Shown here: one piece after another, positions 39,178-49,471 of the stretch
Layout of the letters: each line of letters starts with the position of its first letter
Numbering within the stretch: position 1 is the stretch's first letter
NCBI GenBank assembly: GCA_030142905.1
Contig: JASJOG010000026.1
Location: 1,507,501 to 1,571,500 of the forward strand
From: Heliopora coerulea
Lineage: Eukaryota > Cnidaria > Anthozoa > Scleralcyonacea > Helioporidae
DNA: 64,000 nt
Reading direction: 5' to 3'
Translations under genes and position numbers: made by a program
Notes under the pieces: generated by a model
What the model saw: only the letters and a program-made list of their open reading frames with translations
Told to the model about the DNA's origin: nothing
Databases searched by the model: none

Positions 39178-39230
<53 letters not shown>
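39034..39230. repeat. Tetranucleotide microsatellite (ATCG, ACGG, ACAG)n
   Basis: Starts with (ATCG)n, then GACGGATAGACAG, then (ACGG)n and a long (ACAG)n run ending at 39230. It abuts the 5'-truncated end of the non-LTR element. Translation of this repeat creates the artificial TDRQTDRQ stretch of a 150-residue open frame. Confidence 0.9.
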
Positions 39231-40366
39231 GTGGTTTTATTCATATCTGTCACACAGATCACGTCGCCGCTTTGTTAACGGTGTGTGTTCTGACTGTGAC
39301 AATTCACTGTGGAGTTCCTCAAGGGTCGATTTTAGGTCCACTTCTCTTTCTTATTTATACCAATGACCTTACTACATGTTTGAAATATGGTCGAGGAAGA
39401 ATGTATGCAGATGATACGAATTTTACTTTTTCATCATGTGAGCTAAATGATTTATTTACAGAAAGAGATGAACCATGACCTGAAGTGCGTTACTACGTGG
39501 CTGGATACTGAAAACTGAACATATGATAATAGGTTCTCATCAACGTATTGCTACAATAGTTGACGATATATCAAATTTGTCGATAAATGGTGTGTTCCTT
39601 TCGTAGAGTTTACCAAACCAAATGTCTCGGTGTGAGGATTGATTGCCACTTAACATGGGAACTTCATGTTAATAGTATTATTCAGAAGGTTGTAATTTCT
39701 ATTTCCATATTAAAAAAGGCTACTAATTATTTAACCATGGAAAATTTATGTAAAATATATCAGTCGATAATAATACCATATTTTGATTATTGTAGTATTG
39801 TGTGGGATGGCATTGGATCTGAATTAAGTAACAAATTGCAACGGCTACAGAATAGAGCTGCCGTGTTATAACAGGGGACACTTGTTTGACACATGGCAGC
39901 AATGAAACATTAAAAAAACTTGGTTGGTCAAACCTATACCAACGCAGGCTTGAACAGAAAGCTTTGATGATGTTCAAGATTGTGAATGGTTTGACGCCAA
40001 GGTACTTGCAAGAGATTTTTTGTCAAAATGCCGGCTCAAGGTTTTACTGTTTAAGACAATCGGCATTAAATTTTGACCTTCCTGTCTGTAAAACCGATTA
40101 TTATAGAAATAGTTTTGCTTTCAATGGTGCCAAACTCTGGAACTTGTTACCCAACGAATTAAAATGCATAACTTCTATTAATGTATTTAAGAACAAACTG
40201 AAATTTTGTAATCTGCATCAATTAATGAGCGAAAAATATATGTAAATTTTTTTTTGTGTATATATGTGTATATATTAGGTATTTATTTATTTTCACGGCT
40301 TACAGGAAGACCGATTGTTAAAATTGATGTAACAACCGTGATTAAATAAAAGTTTTCAATCAATCT
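39231..40366 (+). pseudogene. 5'-truncated, broken non-LTR retrotransposon (CR1/jockey-like RT)
   Basis: Three adjacent frames together cover the C-terminal half of a non-LTR reverse transcriptase. The first (to 39477) has CGVPQGSILGPLLFLIYTNDL and YADDT, the RT catalytic block. The second (39587-39871) has CLGVRIDCHLTWELH and YCSIVWDG, the thumb region. The third (39886-40245) has LGWSNLYQRR, then the C-terminal LWNLLPNELK ahead of a stop at 40243. Frame shifts lie near 39470-39590 and 39870-39885, and stops interrupt the 39500-39600 join, so it is dead. The 3' UTR (40246-40366) ends in TTTTCAATCAATC and runs into tetranucleotide repeats, as in CR1-group elements. The same 3' tail recurs on the minus strand at 63584-63736. 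Clade assignment is by resemblance only. Confidence 0.88.
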
Positions 40367-40446
40367 ATCCTATCTATCCCATCCATCTCATCCATACACC
40401 TGTCTGTCTGTCTGTCTCTATCAATCTATCTATCTATCTATCTATC
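40361..40446. repeat. (TATC / CATC / TGTC)n microsatellite at the retroelement 3' end
   Basis: Tetranucleotide repeats directly following the element's 3' tail: TATC and CATC units, a (TGTC)n block, then (TATC)n. The TGTC block is the complement of the ACAG run at the element's 5' side. Confidence 0.88.
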
Positions 40447-40507
40447 ATATTTTATATTTCATACATTATAGATAAGAATGGTCGTTGATAAGACGAACAA
40501 TAAATAG

Positions 40508-40818
40508 GCTTTTATCGATTGTGCTAGCACATTTTTTCGCATAATTTGGGAAAACGAGCACATTTTTGCCCTTTTTTGTGAAAGTAGCACTGCCAGCATA
40601 ACCGCCGTATTTTTATCAGTTACACAGCACATTACTAGGGCCATAACTCTCCAGTAAGTTACGTTTTGTTTATATTGAGTTAATTTTAAAGCTTTTTTCA
40701 ACCTTGTTAAATTCTGTCTCTTAGTTGGCCTTAGGCTAGGTACCTGGGGTTCATCGGAACCTTAGTTCCGATCCAGTCCACGCTCTCAAAGTCAAGACAA
40801 AATAGTTAAATTAACTGT
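40508..40818. mobile_element. MITE-like repeat, copy A (left part)
   Basis: Begins with a terminal segment containing TTTTATCGATTGTGCTAG, whose reverse complement (CTAGCACAATCGATAAAA) appears at about 42374-42395. The inner part from about 40615 to 40818 is repeated in direct orientation at about 41851-42050: TCAGTTACACA, TCTCCAGTAAG, TTAATTTTAAAGC, GTTCCGATCCAGTCCA. Copy A stops within a few bases of where FReD duplication block 1 begins. No coding capacity is visible; the minus-strand open frame at 40459-40701 has no recognisable motif and looks accidental. Confidence 0.6.
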
Positions 40819-41064
40819 ATGTACTTCACAGTAAGACGTCTGTAAGGCTGTAACAAACAATTGCAATAAATAAAATTTATCTATGGTTCCATGAACATCA
40901 ACCCTAAAAAAAACTATCTTCAATGTCATATGTATTTACGATGTTTTGCTTAAAATCCCATTATATTATGTCCTGTGTTTGACAAGCAAAACACTGGTAG
41001 ACTTGAGATGACCTGGGGAAAAAACGAAAAGATAAGGACAAACCAAACATGCAATTATCTCTAC

Positions 41065-41104
41065 TTTATTGCTCACATTTACTTACAGAATGTGAATATT
41101 TATT
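41065..41104 (-). promoter_or_regulatory. Two polyadenylation signals of FReD gene 1
   Basis: AATAAA on the minus strand at 41104-41099 and again at 41070-41065, about 290 and 325 bp after the stop codon. Both are kept in the duplicate block (50598-50593 and 50564-50559). Which one is used cannot be told from sequence. Confidence 0.5.
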
Positions 41105-41392
41105 AAAATGAACAAAAAAACTTTCAAATGTAAACTGTGTCGTACAGTGTGCAATGTTGCTCCGCAGTTGAGCCTGCGAGCAGTAGGGGATGATATGCAG
41201 TACGAGTGTCAAAAGAGGTAACGAATGTAAATAATAATTTCATATGTATTTGACTTATTCTGGTTGTTTTAAGGCAGTTCACTTTAAACAAACTGGAAAG
41301 GGATGTTTCTTTCCGTTCACAAAAGTAAGTAAAACCTTTATGTTATGACCATTGTGAGGTAACAACGCTATCCTCTTGTAACCTACCAAATT

Positions 41393-41652
41393 CTAAAAGT
41401 GACGAGGACGGATTTTCATTTCGGCATTCTTGAAAGAATAGGAAGATTTTTTCCAGTGATACCAGTTAACGCCGTCACTCGAATTGTGTGGACTACTACG
41501 GTACAAACCATTCAAGTTGGATTTTTGACAGCTGTTGTACCACCAGGCACCTTTGTAAGTCACAGCACAGTTTCTACCACTTTTGTCATTCTCCACGTCT
41601 TTAGTAGAGAATTTCATTCCGTTGTGATTAGAAAGTGAATCACCTGCATTAC
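41393..41652 (-). CDS. FReD gene 1, exon 4 (FReD C-terminal half)
   Basis: The acceptor TTAATTGCAG ends at 41653; the first two bases complete a Gly codon split by a phase 1 intron. It encodes residues 244-329, including the DVEND calcium-loop segment, KGAWWYNSC and the ligand-pocket stretch [15 protein letters not shown], and ends [13 protein letters not shown]. It lies inside duplication block 1. Confidence 0.88.
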
Positions 41653-44095
41653 CTGCAATTAAGTATTAAATAAATCAACCTGGGACAGCTGAGTGAAATT
41701 TCAAGTGACTGTCTAAAAATATAGGAATGAAGGACATGCTCTCTTGGGAAATTTTTAAAATAAGACTACTAGAATGGCATATTTACAAGGCTAAAATGAA
41801 AATTACATGGCAGCAAACATAAGAAATTTCAATGCATTGGTAATCAGTTACACAACACATTACCAGGGCCATCACTCTCCAGTAAGTCACGTTTTGTCTA
41901 TATTGAGTTAATTTTAAAGCCTTTTTTCAGCCTTGTTAAATTCTGTCTCTTAGTAGGCCTTAGACTGGGCACCTGGGGTAGACCGGAACTTTAGTTCCGA
42001 TCCAGTCCATACTCTCAAAGTCAAAACAAAATGGTTAAATTTAACTGTACTGCTGCTATATTTTTTTCGCCAACCCTTCTGTCAATTCAATGAATATTCT
42101 TTAACTTGTTACTTGCAAGCGAGTGTAATGCAGCTGGGAACTTTTGGAGGACACTAACTATAATAGCAAGCCATCAGTGCAATTTTGTGTTGTATTTAAA
42201 ACATTTCAGGGGATAAGAAGCAATCTGTTAAAAGCTAGACAACATTGGTTCTTCCTTTACTACTTAAAAAACAAGCATTTAATTTCGAGTTTTTAAAGTT
42301 AATTTGTGAAAGCATAATTTCAGAAAAAGAATTCTGGTTAAAAACGAGCAGTGCTAGAAGCATAAAGTGCTACTTTTACTAGCACAATCGATAAAAACCT
42401 AGCAATAAAGATGAAAAAATGAGCTCAAACGACAAATGTTTTGCCACAAATTGAATACCATCTATTATTATGTTCTGTACTGCAGATACTGATAACGATT
42501 AAACGTTAACTTTCTTTGAGATTATCCTCGAGACTTATTAATGAGTCCACATTCTAATTTCACAACGTAACCGAAACAAAAAAAATGCGTAATGAAGTGC
42601 TTGTTTTTTGGTGTTTTGTCTTTTCTTTTTTACACCAAAAACGTGATCTAAAGATTTATAAATGATTTTGAATGGTCGTTCCCTTCATTGTCGACCACAT
42701 GCATGGCTCCAGTTAAATGACTCCTATTCCAAAGTCAATTTCAAACCCAGGATATTGGATAACAAATAGTAATTCAAATTGAATTGAAAGAACTCACCAG
42801 AATATTCTTCAACCGTTAAACTGTATTTGTGTGTTTCATTTGACACTGTGAATGCGTTATACACAGCATAACGCATCTCGTTTTCAAAATCTTCCAGATC
42901 AACTCTCAAAACGTTTTGACCACTCTTTGTCAATCGGCTGATCTTATCCAGTCCAAGCCAGAACTCGCCATTGAGATCACCAAATCCGGTTTTGTACTCT
43001 GTCCAGTTGCGATAGAAATCCACGCTTCCATCCATTCGTCTTTGAAAGACAGTCCAACCACCTCCATTAGTACTCATGTCACACCTCGCATGAAACGTTC
43101 CTTGGCCATCTGGATCTATTGTATAGACATCATCTTTTCTCGCTCCTTTTTTATACAATTCAGCGCAACTTCGCTCTACAATAAGAGGTTGTAAGACTGA
43201 ATATATTAAAACTGGACGCCTGAACTGGGAATGTTGTGGCTAGAGATTTTAGCGCACAAACGGAGACATGAACAATCAAGTTTATGTAGAACAAACCGAC
43301 AGCAAATACTTTAGAGGTGCAGATTAGGGAAAAAACCCCCAGTCCATGGCATAATTACCTGGATGTGACGGATTTTGCTTTGCATCGTTTGGAGGAGCAG
43401 GAGAAAAGAATTTTTCCTTCAAAAATTTAAGAACGTAAAATTATTATCCATAAAAAATGTAGAAAGTCGACGACCAGGCTGAGATCTATTTATTACAATA
43501 TTGATAAAACCCAAAACCACACTTACAGTGTAGTTTGTTTCTGAAACTTACCTCGTCCCGTTCAAAGTAGTTGAACCGTCTGTCTGGAACAAGGTTCAGA
43601 GGATTACTTGCAGAAACATTATTATTGAGCTCACATTTTCCGTTCACTGGTGCAGTCGTATCGAAATTGATAGACTTGCAATTAGGACCTTCCATCACAC
43701 ATAGTCGACTGCAATGCATCACAGTAGGAACCATGGTTTCCTTAATTAGGGATTGGTTTAGACGATGTCCTTATGTCGGAAAGAGTATTAAAAAGAAATG
43801 TGAGAAGCTATGAGACTGTAATGAAAACAGTCAGCATCTGTTTCATTAAGAAAACCTAAGTATTCATGTACAAAGAATAAGTGGAACGTTCAACGTCCTT
43901 TCTGCTTGCACATACCTTGAGCTAAAAGAGTAAACGTTGCACATCCCAATAACGCGTCGGCGTGAAAGGCAAACAAACTCAAAAAGATCACCAAGAACAA
44001 TAGGTGAAAAAGTAAACACTTTGAAAAATCAATTTGATATAACTTTGGCATGACGTTGTTGAAATATCCTTTTTGGGCTGTGATCGTATTTATGC
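41393..44095 (-). CDS. FReD gene 1: secreted PAN/apple-like plus fibrinogen-related lectin
   Basis: Spliced gene, coding exons 44051-43916, 43769-43552, 43173-42798 and 41652-41393 (stop TAG), giving 329 residues; intron phases are 1, 0 and 1 and all join in frame. Residues 1-33 look like a signal peptide with a strongly hydrophobic core at 12-29. Residues 46-118 form a four-Cys PAN/apple-like segment ([17 protein letters not shown]). Residues 119-329 form a complete FRe[39 protein letters not shown], calcium-loop [24 protein letters not shown] and EMKIRPR. FReD proteins of the ficolin/tachylectin type bind acetylated sugars and act in innate recognition; that role here is inferred. The protein is probably secreted. 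The same-strand neighbour 50885-63332 is a paralogue for the FReD part only. An extra exon between 43551 and 43174 cannot be excluded. Confidence 0.82.
41851..42405. mobile_element. MITE-like repeat, copy B (right part)
   Basis: Begins with the ~195 bp direct repeat shared with copy A (ATCAGTTACACA at about 41851 to TTAACTGTA at about 42050). It continues for ~350 bp to an end whose CTAGCACAATCGATAAAA is the inverted match of copy A's outer end. It lies in intron 3 of FReD gene 1. A and B together look like one element split by, or duplicated around, block 1. Confidence 0.6.
42798..43173 (-). CDS. FReD gene 1, exon 3 (FReD N-terminal half)
   Basis: Acceptor TTGTAGAG immediately precedes CGAAGTTGC (RSCAELY). 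Using the second AG keeps phase 0 with exon 2. It covers [32 protein letters not shown] and EFWLGLDKI up to VEEYSG. The donor TCTG/GTGAGT at 42798/42797 leaves phase 1. The open frame runs on past the donor into the intron, so the raw ORF end is not the exon end. Confidence 0.88.
43552..43769 (-). CDS. FReD gene 1, exon 2 (PAN/apple-like domain)
   Basis: 218 nt, phase 1 in and phase 0 out. It encodes [14 protein letters not shown] through FNYFERDE. Four cysteines (HCSRLC, NCKS, KCEL) follow the PAN/apple spacing. The donor GACGAG/GTAAGT is strong; the acceptor ACATAAG/GACATCG at 43770/43769 is only fair. Confidence 0.75.
43916..44051 (-). CDS. FReD gene 1, exon 1 (signal peptide)
   Basis: Starts ATGCCAAAG and encodes 45 residues. 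The basic/polar start ([11 protein letters not shown]) is followed by a long hydrophobic run ([18 protein letters not shown]) and then small residues suitable for cleavage. The donor CTCAAG/GTATGT at 43916/43915 leaves phase 1, matching exon 2. The exon extends into 5' UTR to about 44095. Confidence 0.75.
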
Positions 44096-44248
44096 CTGCA
44101 AAATTAGATGAGAAAGACAGACGTTAGTTGATGTTTACTATAAAAGTTGAAAAACAACGAACAAATAAATAGGGAGTAACTTTCCAGGCAACTGTCCTTA
44201 CTTTGGAGAAGCTGTTAATAAGTCTTAAATTTTGTGAAATAATATACC
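44095..44248 (-). other. Possible 5'UTR intron of FReD gene 1
   Basis: Minus-strand donor TACAG/GTATAT (exon end 44248) and acceptor AATTTTGCAG/GCATAA (exon start 44095) would remove 44247-44096 from the leader, leaving 44 nt before the ATG. Based on splice signals only. Confidence 0.4.
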
Positions 44249-44337
44249 TGTACTTAAAGATGCAGCTGAAAGGAAGTATTCTTGAAAAATAATACTCCAA
44301 AGACGTTAATGGACAGATCACTGGACCATAAATCTCT

Positions 44338-44346
44338 TATTTATAG
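44338..44346 (-). promoter_or_regulatory. Candidate TATA box of FReD gene 1
   Basis: TATAAATAA on the minus strand, about 295 bp upstream of the gene 1 ATG and about 90 bp ahead of the putative 5'UTR donor. A start site near 44310 would fit. In AT-rich DNA this can arise by chance. Confidence 0.3.
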
Positions 44347-45177
44347 TCTTTCTTGGACTTTTCTTCAATCATTAATGTCCAAAAGCACTTTTAAATATGA
44401 AGAATATCTACTTAAAGTGCGTTGTTTGCCAAGAGTCATTATTTACCATTAAACTAACTTAAGTTCATAAATATTTGAAAAGTTAGCCAGTATCACTTTG
44501 GTAAGCATATGTGCAAAAGAATATATACGAATGATGGTTTTTCACGCCAAAGACAGATTTAAGAGTTGAATGTGAAGCAACACATGTCAAATTTTACTCT
44601 TCAAATAAACTGTAGTAAAGAGAAAGAAAAATCTGGAATTTGACAAATGATTCAGAAAACATAACGCTCTAGAGTCAATGTCTGGCAAAGTAATTTTTTA
44701 GGCAGTTTAACTTACTTTAAGGTCGTCCCTTGAAATGCATTTACAATTTTTGAATAATTGATGGGACACTAGTGCAAAGTTACATGTTGTTTTATAATAA
44801 TGGCGTCTACGTCAAATGGCCAAAAAATATCTATTTCCTCCTTGAATAGAACTGACAGCAAAATCAACCACGTTCCTCTTTTCGGTGTGAAATTCTTCCA
44901 TGTAAACCTTTATTTAACCCGTTCACTACGTTGAGAGTTATCCCGGACTGAAATATCAACCTTTGCTCACGAAGGAATACCTTAAAGCAGCGTTTCTCAA
45001 AGGAGACGATACTGCCATTAGGTGGACATTCAGAGAATATCGGGACACGGAAGAAAGGCAACATATAAGTAAGGGCGTTAGGATACAAATGGTGTGCGTT
45101 CATCAATGATTAACCACGACAGCCTTTTTGAGTTTCTAGTCGTCATTTATTGTTAAAATCTAACACTGACTAACTGG

Positions 45178-45229
45178 GCAATACCGAACAAAATAAATAT
45201 GTAAAAAGATTTATTCAGTTCGGTATTGC
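45178..45229. repeat. Inverted repeat, perfect 12 bp arms
   Basis: GCAATACCGAAC (45178-45189) and GTTCGGTATTGC (45218-45229) are exact complements, with a second inner pairing AATAAAT/ATTTATT. Possibly a very short MITE remnant; no clear flanking duplication. Confidence 0.7.
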
Positions 45230-45903
45230 GCTAGGGTTGGAAGCTACCTCGGGGAGAGAGTTGGGACTGATTGTCCTCTGTAGTTGTTGGCAAGAGGTTT
45301 TAGTATGAGACAGGTGGGCGTTCAACCAAAGACGTTTGAGGATTCCTGCCTTAGAATATTAATTACTTACTATTACATGACCATAAGGAGAGTTTCAGCT
45401 AGGGCAAAGCTTTTTAAATTTCAGTCCTGTTAGCTGGGCGAACATTCTGGGCCAACGAAAGCAGTCTCTTAAAGAGCTTTTTCTACGCTATGGATCTGAT
45501 TTTTCATTTTTCATGTCTTTTTCGAAGAAAAAGCAAAAAAAAAAAAAAGCACTTGTTAAGAGTTAAGTCGATACGCAGCTGGGCATGAGCATTTGTAGTT
45601 CCATTGCGACGTCGGCTATACCAATTATGACATACTCTACCTGCTGTTATGTTATTACACCATTAGGCCTTTAAATTGCCCGAACAAGTTAAAATTTAGT
45701 TTGGCATTAGGCTTTAAAAGGTTAGCCATTCCTGCCATACTCTCGGGCAAAGTCCAGGCCGAAAATTCTCCACGGTAAATGTCAAGTCCAATGCGACCAA
45801 ATTTTCATATCAATGATGTCAGACCCTATCAGTAAATTAAACCATTAACTTCCTCTCGAACACGATTCCCAATGTCCCCTGATGGAAGATGGACATCACC
45901 TGT

Positions 45904-45948
45904 ATAGTGTAAAAACGAACAGACTTGTGCAAGGCCTTTTTACACTAT
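45904..45948. repeat. Inverted repeat, perfect 12 bp arms
   Basis: ATAGTGTAAAAA (45904-45915) pairs with TTTTTACACTAT (45937-45948) around a 21 nt spacer. Function unknown. Confidence 0.7.
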
Positions 45949-47704
45949 GTAATTGAATGGCGGGCTCAGTCCTTCACAACCGCCCATATGGACCCTCCCG
46001 TAGGTACTTTTAGGCCCTTCAGTATAATATCTTTTCTAAAATGTATATTGGTAGAATTAAAATAAAGTCAAGTTAAGAACATAAAAGACTTGAATAACAG
46101 GGAAAGGAGAGCTATGTACCATGTTTTGATATAGTATGCTGCATGGCTTCTACGTTGCATGGGTAAAGTAGTTGAATAAGGTAACTGTTAATTGCCTTAA
46201 ATTGTCTTCTGTACATCATTCGTTCTTTTACATATCAGTAAAAACAAACCCAAAAAAACATAGTCATCAATGAGCGTTACAATCACCTGTTTCTTTCAAT
46301 CAATGTCCACTCTAGCATGAATTTGCTAATGACGCTGCACGATTCCAAAATTTGACCCTAATTATTGAGGCATCATCATTGAACTATCGCTTGCACACCA
46401 CAGATGTTTATTGAATGGTCGCCTTGCTATTAGCACAAGGTCCCCTTTGGTGACAGACCACTCACCACCACGCTAAAATAGATAAGAAAGGCCCTGGAAC
46501 TTATAGACACTTTCTTGCCGAAAAATTTTCGGAACTTTATGCCCTTTAATTGCTTTCTCTATCAATTCAATTTACGTATTATTTGAAGTTGGAAAATGAC
46601 CCTTTGAGAAAATTGAAATTTTGTTTATGTAATATTTAATTGGAAATATTTTAAGCCGTTTCTCTATACGGTGCCAAATGTATTTGGGCAGAAACGATAA
46701 GCGTATTCACATTGACATCACCGATAAATTTGAGTTCATTTTTATGTGACGTTTTCGGATTTCACATCTCGTGGGAAACTGGCACTAAAGGATAATTCCT
46801 AACAGAAATCAAAAACACGAGGCGTCCACTACAATAAGACATTGGTCTTGAGCCATTAAATATATTTCACCGGTTTTAGAAGCTAAGTGACCTTACAGAA
46901 CTTGCTGGCACTTGCTAAAACCATATATTGTTCACTTCCGTCCGCTATTATCTGTAAGCGCCATTTTCTCACGCAATGGCAAATGCGCCAATAGATCACG
47001 CAGCTATTTTGTAGAAAAAATTAACTAGATTTTCTTGGATAATTTACCTTTTTCAAGAAGTTTTTTCCACCACGCATTGCATCCGGAAAGGAAATTTCCA
47101 ACTAAAAGTTCTACGTGAAACAGAGTTATTATTTGTATTCGAATTAAACCTATTCCTGGTAAGAAAGTTTTCCGAAAATAGCCTACTACTTTGGAATGTA
47201 GAGAGACTTAGGGAATAAAAAATCTGCACAAATAATCCTGTTGTTGAACTGAGAGTGTTTAGAGTCGATTTTGACCAGTGCCATCGGAAGACGTTTGATA
47301 TTGGAAGGGCAAAAAGCGGTTTAGTAACAATTTTTGAAAAAAATCCTGCTCCATGCCTCCATGCACAAGTGTATGGAGCAAAAGTTTTCATTTCATTATT
47401 TGGGGAAGGTGTCACAGGTACAGGAATGGTGACGTTCTCTGTTCGACTAAAATACGAACCCAGTCGCTTCATTGTTCGCACTAGGCTAGCAAGATTCGAG
47501 AAAATTCGTGTTTGTGTCTAGTTAGAATAATGGATTCTAAGTTAAACGATTCATTAATTATAAATGTAGCCTGTCAACAATGTCTATTAAATGTTGACTG
47601 GGTTTCAAAAAAAGCATTTTGATGTAAAACCAAATAAATAAATAGACTTACCCACGTGGCTCACCGACAACGCGTAAGCAAAACCGATATCTTTAAGGCG
47701 TTTT

Positions 47705-47786
47705 AACGATAACTGGACTCAAAGTAACGATAACTGGACTCAAAGTAACGTTAAACCATTGGAAAACATCAACTTTAAGTTGATGT
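47705..47786. repeat. 21 bp tandem duplication and adjacent palindrome
   Basis: AACGATAACTGGACTCAAAGT occurs twice in tandem (47705-47746, one base longer per unit than the landmark ACTGGACTCAAAG). Just downstream lies ACATCAACTT, T, AAGTTGATGT (47766-47786), a near-perfect palindrome, and a second imperfect pair built on GTTAAAC and ATTGGAAAAC. Confidence 0.7.
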
Positions 47787-48682
47787 AATGTTAAACAATT
47801 GGAAAACAGGCGTTATCAAATTTCACTAACAAGCGACTAGTCCATAGACATTGAGGGGGGAACGACCTCTCGTTTGCTTTCGTTTTTTTTGGGGGGGGGA
47901 GATTATCCTGGCTGCTCCCCCTACTTTCGACGTCCCTGGATCGGTTTACACTAAATCATGAATTAGTGGTAAGTAAGGTAAGCGGAGAAAAACTTGTCCA
48001 TAAACGTTACACGTCAGGTAGTTCCTTTGAATCTTGTCCTGATTACCTGTGATTCATCGTTGAGCATGAACAGGTCTATTGCATTCAATGAGGACCTGAA
48101 ATCAAATCATCCAACAAACAATTTATAACAAAAACATGAGATATTTAGTAAAACCGTGAGAACAAAGGCTAATTTTCACACAGATTTTATTAGTCAAAAC
48201 ATTTCAATACGCTACTTTTCTTTAAAAATCCACTGAAATTCTACCTGAGATTGGCTGCCATCTTTCCGTCGTCTTCAATTCTCCTCACTCATGTACTTTG
48301 AAGTGGAATTCTTCGTCATTGTATTTGACTCCACAAGTTAACCGTTCGCTTCCGAGCAACAGTTTGGCTTCCTCAGTTAAGTAGCTATTATTTTGCTTAA
48401 AGTATGTTCAGATAAAGTACGCGTAATAAACATGAAGTATTACGATCTTTGAAACCCGACACATGTGTGTTAGAATACAACTCGACGTCTTTGAATAAAT
48501 CATTCGACAAAGTCTTTGTAAATTTGTCGCTTGATGTAAGTCCTGACTCACTGATATTAATATTTAACGTAACAATCAAATCCCATAGGCAAACAACCTT
48601 TGTTGGCCATAAAAAACATTACTCAAGATGACCTCGGTCCCTTTATATAACTTGGACATCTAAACCGCTTAGCAAATAATTA

Positions 48683-49471
48683 GTAAGGGTTAATCAATAT
48701 TCACGAATGTGATAAAGGATTTAACATCGCGAATGAAGTTTCACTTCTTCACGTTAAACTTCATTTGTGATGGTAAATTATTTATCACACGAGTGAACAT
48801 TGATTAACCACTTTGTCTCATGACTCACCCACAATGAAATCGTTCCTTCATTTTTACCATTTTAATGTCGAAGAAACGTTGGTCGTTAGAAATCAAGATA
48901 TTCACTCATTAGTATGCCATAAACGGTTTATCACACTGTTTTGAATGGAGACCAGTGTGGTAAGTGGTTATCAAGCTCTTTTCAAAGGTTATCGCACTCT
49001 CGAATATTAATCAGTGGAATAAAGGATTAAAAGCGCTTCTGTTGAAATAATGGGTTGTTGGTGTGTCATGAGATAATACGATGTGATTTCATCAATTATC
49101 ACATGACATACCCACAATTCATTGTTTCAACAGAAGCGTTAAATCCCTTAGTCCAGTCATTTGTATTCAAGAATGTGATAACGACATATCAAACTACTCT
49201 CCTTTGAAACCAGTGTAATAATCGCTTATCGCATACTAATGACTGAATAATTCTTCGACCTTTAACTGGAAAAAAAGGGAAGAAAAACTATTTAATTATG
49301 GGTGAGTCATGAGATAAGTCGGTTAATCAATGTTCAATCGTGTCATAAAGAATGTAACATCGCTCGTGAAGTTTGAACGTCCTCTCGGGGTCTTCAGCCC
49401 CTCGTGGCCATTAAGCTTCACTGGCGATGTTAAATCTTTTATCACACTCGTGACCATTCATTAACCCTTAC
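48683..49471. mobile_element. ~790 bp nested fold-back (multi-hairpin) element
   Basis: The ends GTAAGGGTTAAT (48683) and ATTAACCCTTAC (to 49471) are inverted. The whole unit folds on a centre near 49085, where AGCGCTTCTGTTGAAA faces TTTCAACAGAAGCG. Matched inner pairs include TGACTCACCCA with TGGGTGAGTCA and CATTAGTATGC with GCATACTAATG. In addition each end is itself a hairpin: GGTTAATCAAT at 48688 pairs with ATTGATTAACC at 48809, and 49321 pairs with 49470. No open frame for a transposase. Most like a non-autonomous fold-back/MITE DNA transposon; a flanking target duplication is not obvious. Confidence 0.8.

Larger units (their letters stand above)
40816..41850 (-). repeat. Segmental duplication block 1 (FReD last exon plus flanks)
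   Basis: About 1 kb similar along its whole length to 50321-51330. It holds the gene 1 3' flank, its polyadenylation signals, the last coding exon and the start of the preceding intron. Shared landmarks include TATGTACTTCACA near the left end, CAAGCAAAACACTGGTAG, AACCTGGGACAGCTGAGTG and GGCATATTTACAAGGC near the right end. Both ends coincide with the MITE-like repeats that bracket it. Confidence 0.85.
44350..48682. other. Spacer between FReD genes; no convincing gene
   Basis: About 4.3 kb upstream of gene 1. Short open frames (44864-45106 minus, 47053-47521 on both strands) lack recognisable motifs. Small structures are listed separately: hairpins at 45178-45229 and 45904-45948, a 21 bp tandem repeat at 47705-47746 and a palindrome at 47766-47786. 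Regulatory DNA for gene 1 may lie here but is not identifiable. Confidence 0.5.

Noticed and set aside
39026..39230. TDRQTDRQ-rich N-terminal part of a 150-residue frame
   Set aside because: Microsatellite read through into the RT fragment; only the part after 39230 is retroelement.
40459..40701. 80-residue minus frame
   Set aside because: Overlaps the MITE-like repeat; no motif, signal or splice support.
42916..43194. 92-residue plus frame opposite FReD exon 3
   Set aside because: Shadow of the FReD exon on the other strand.
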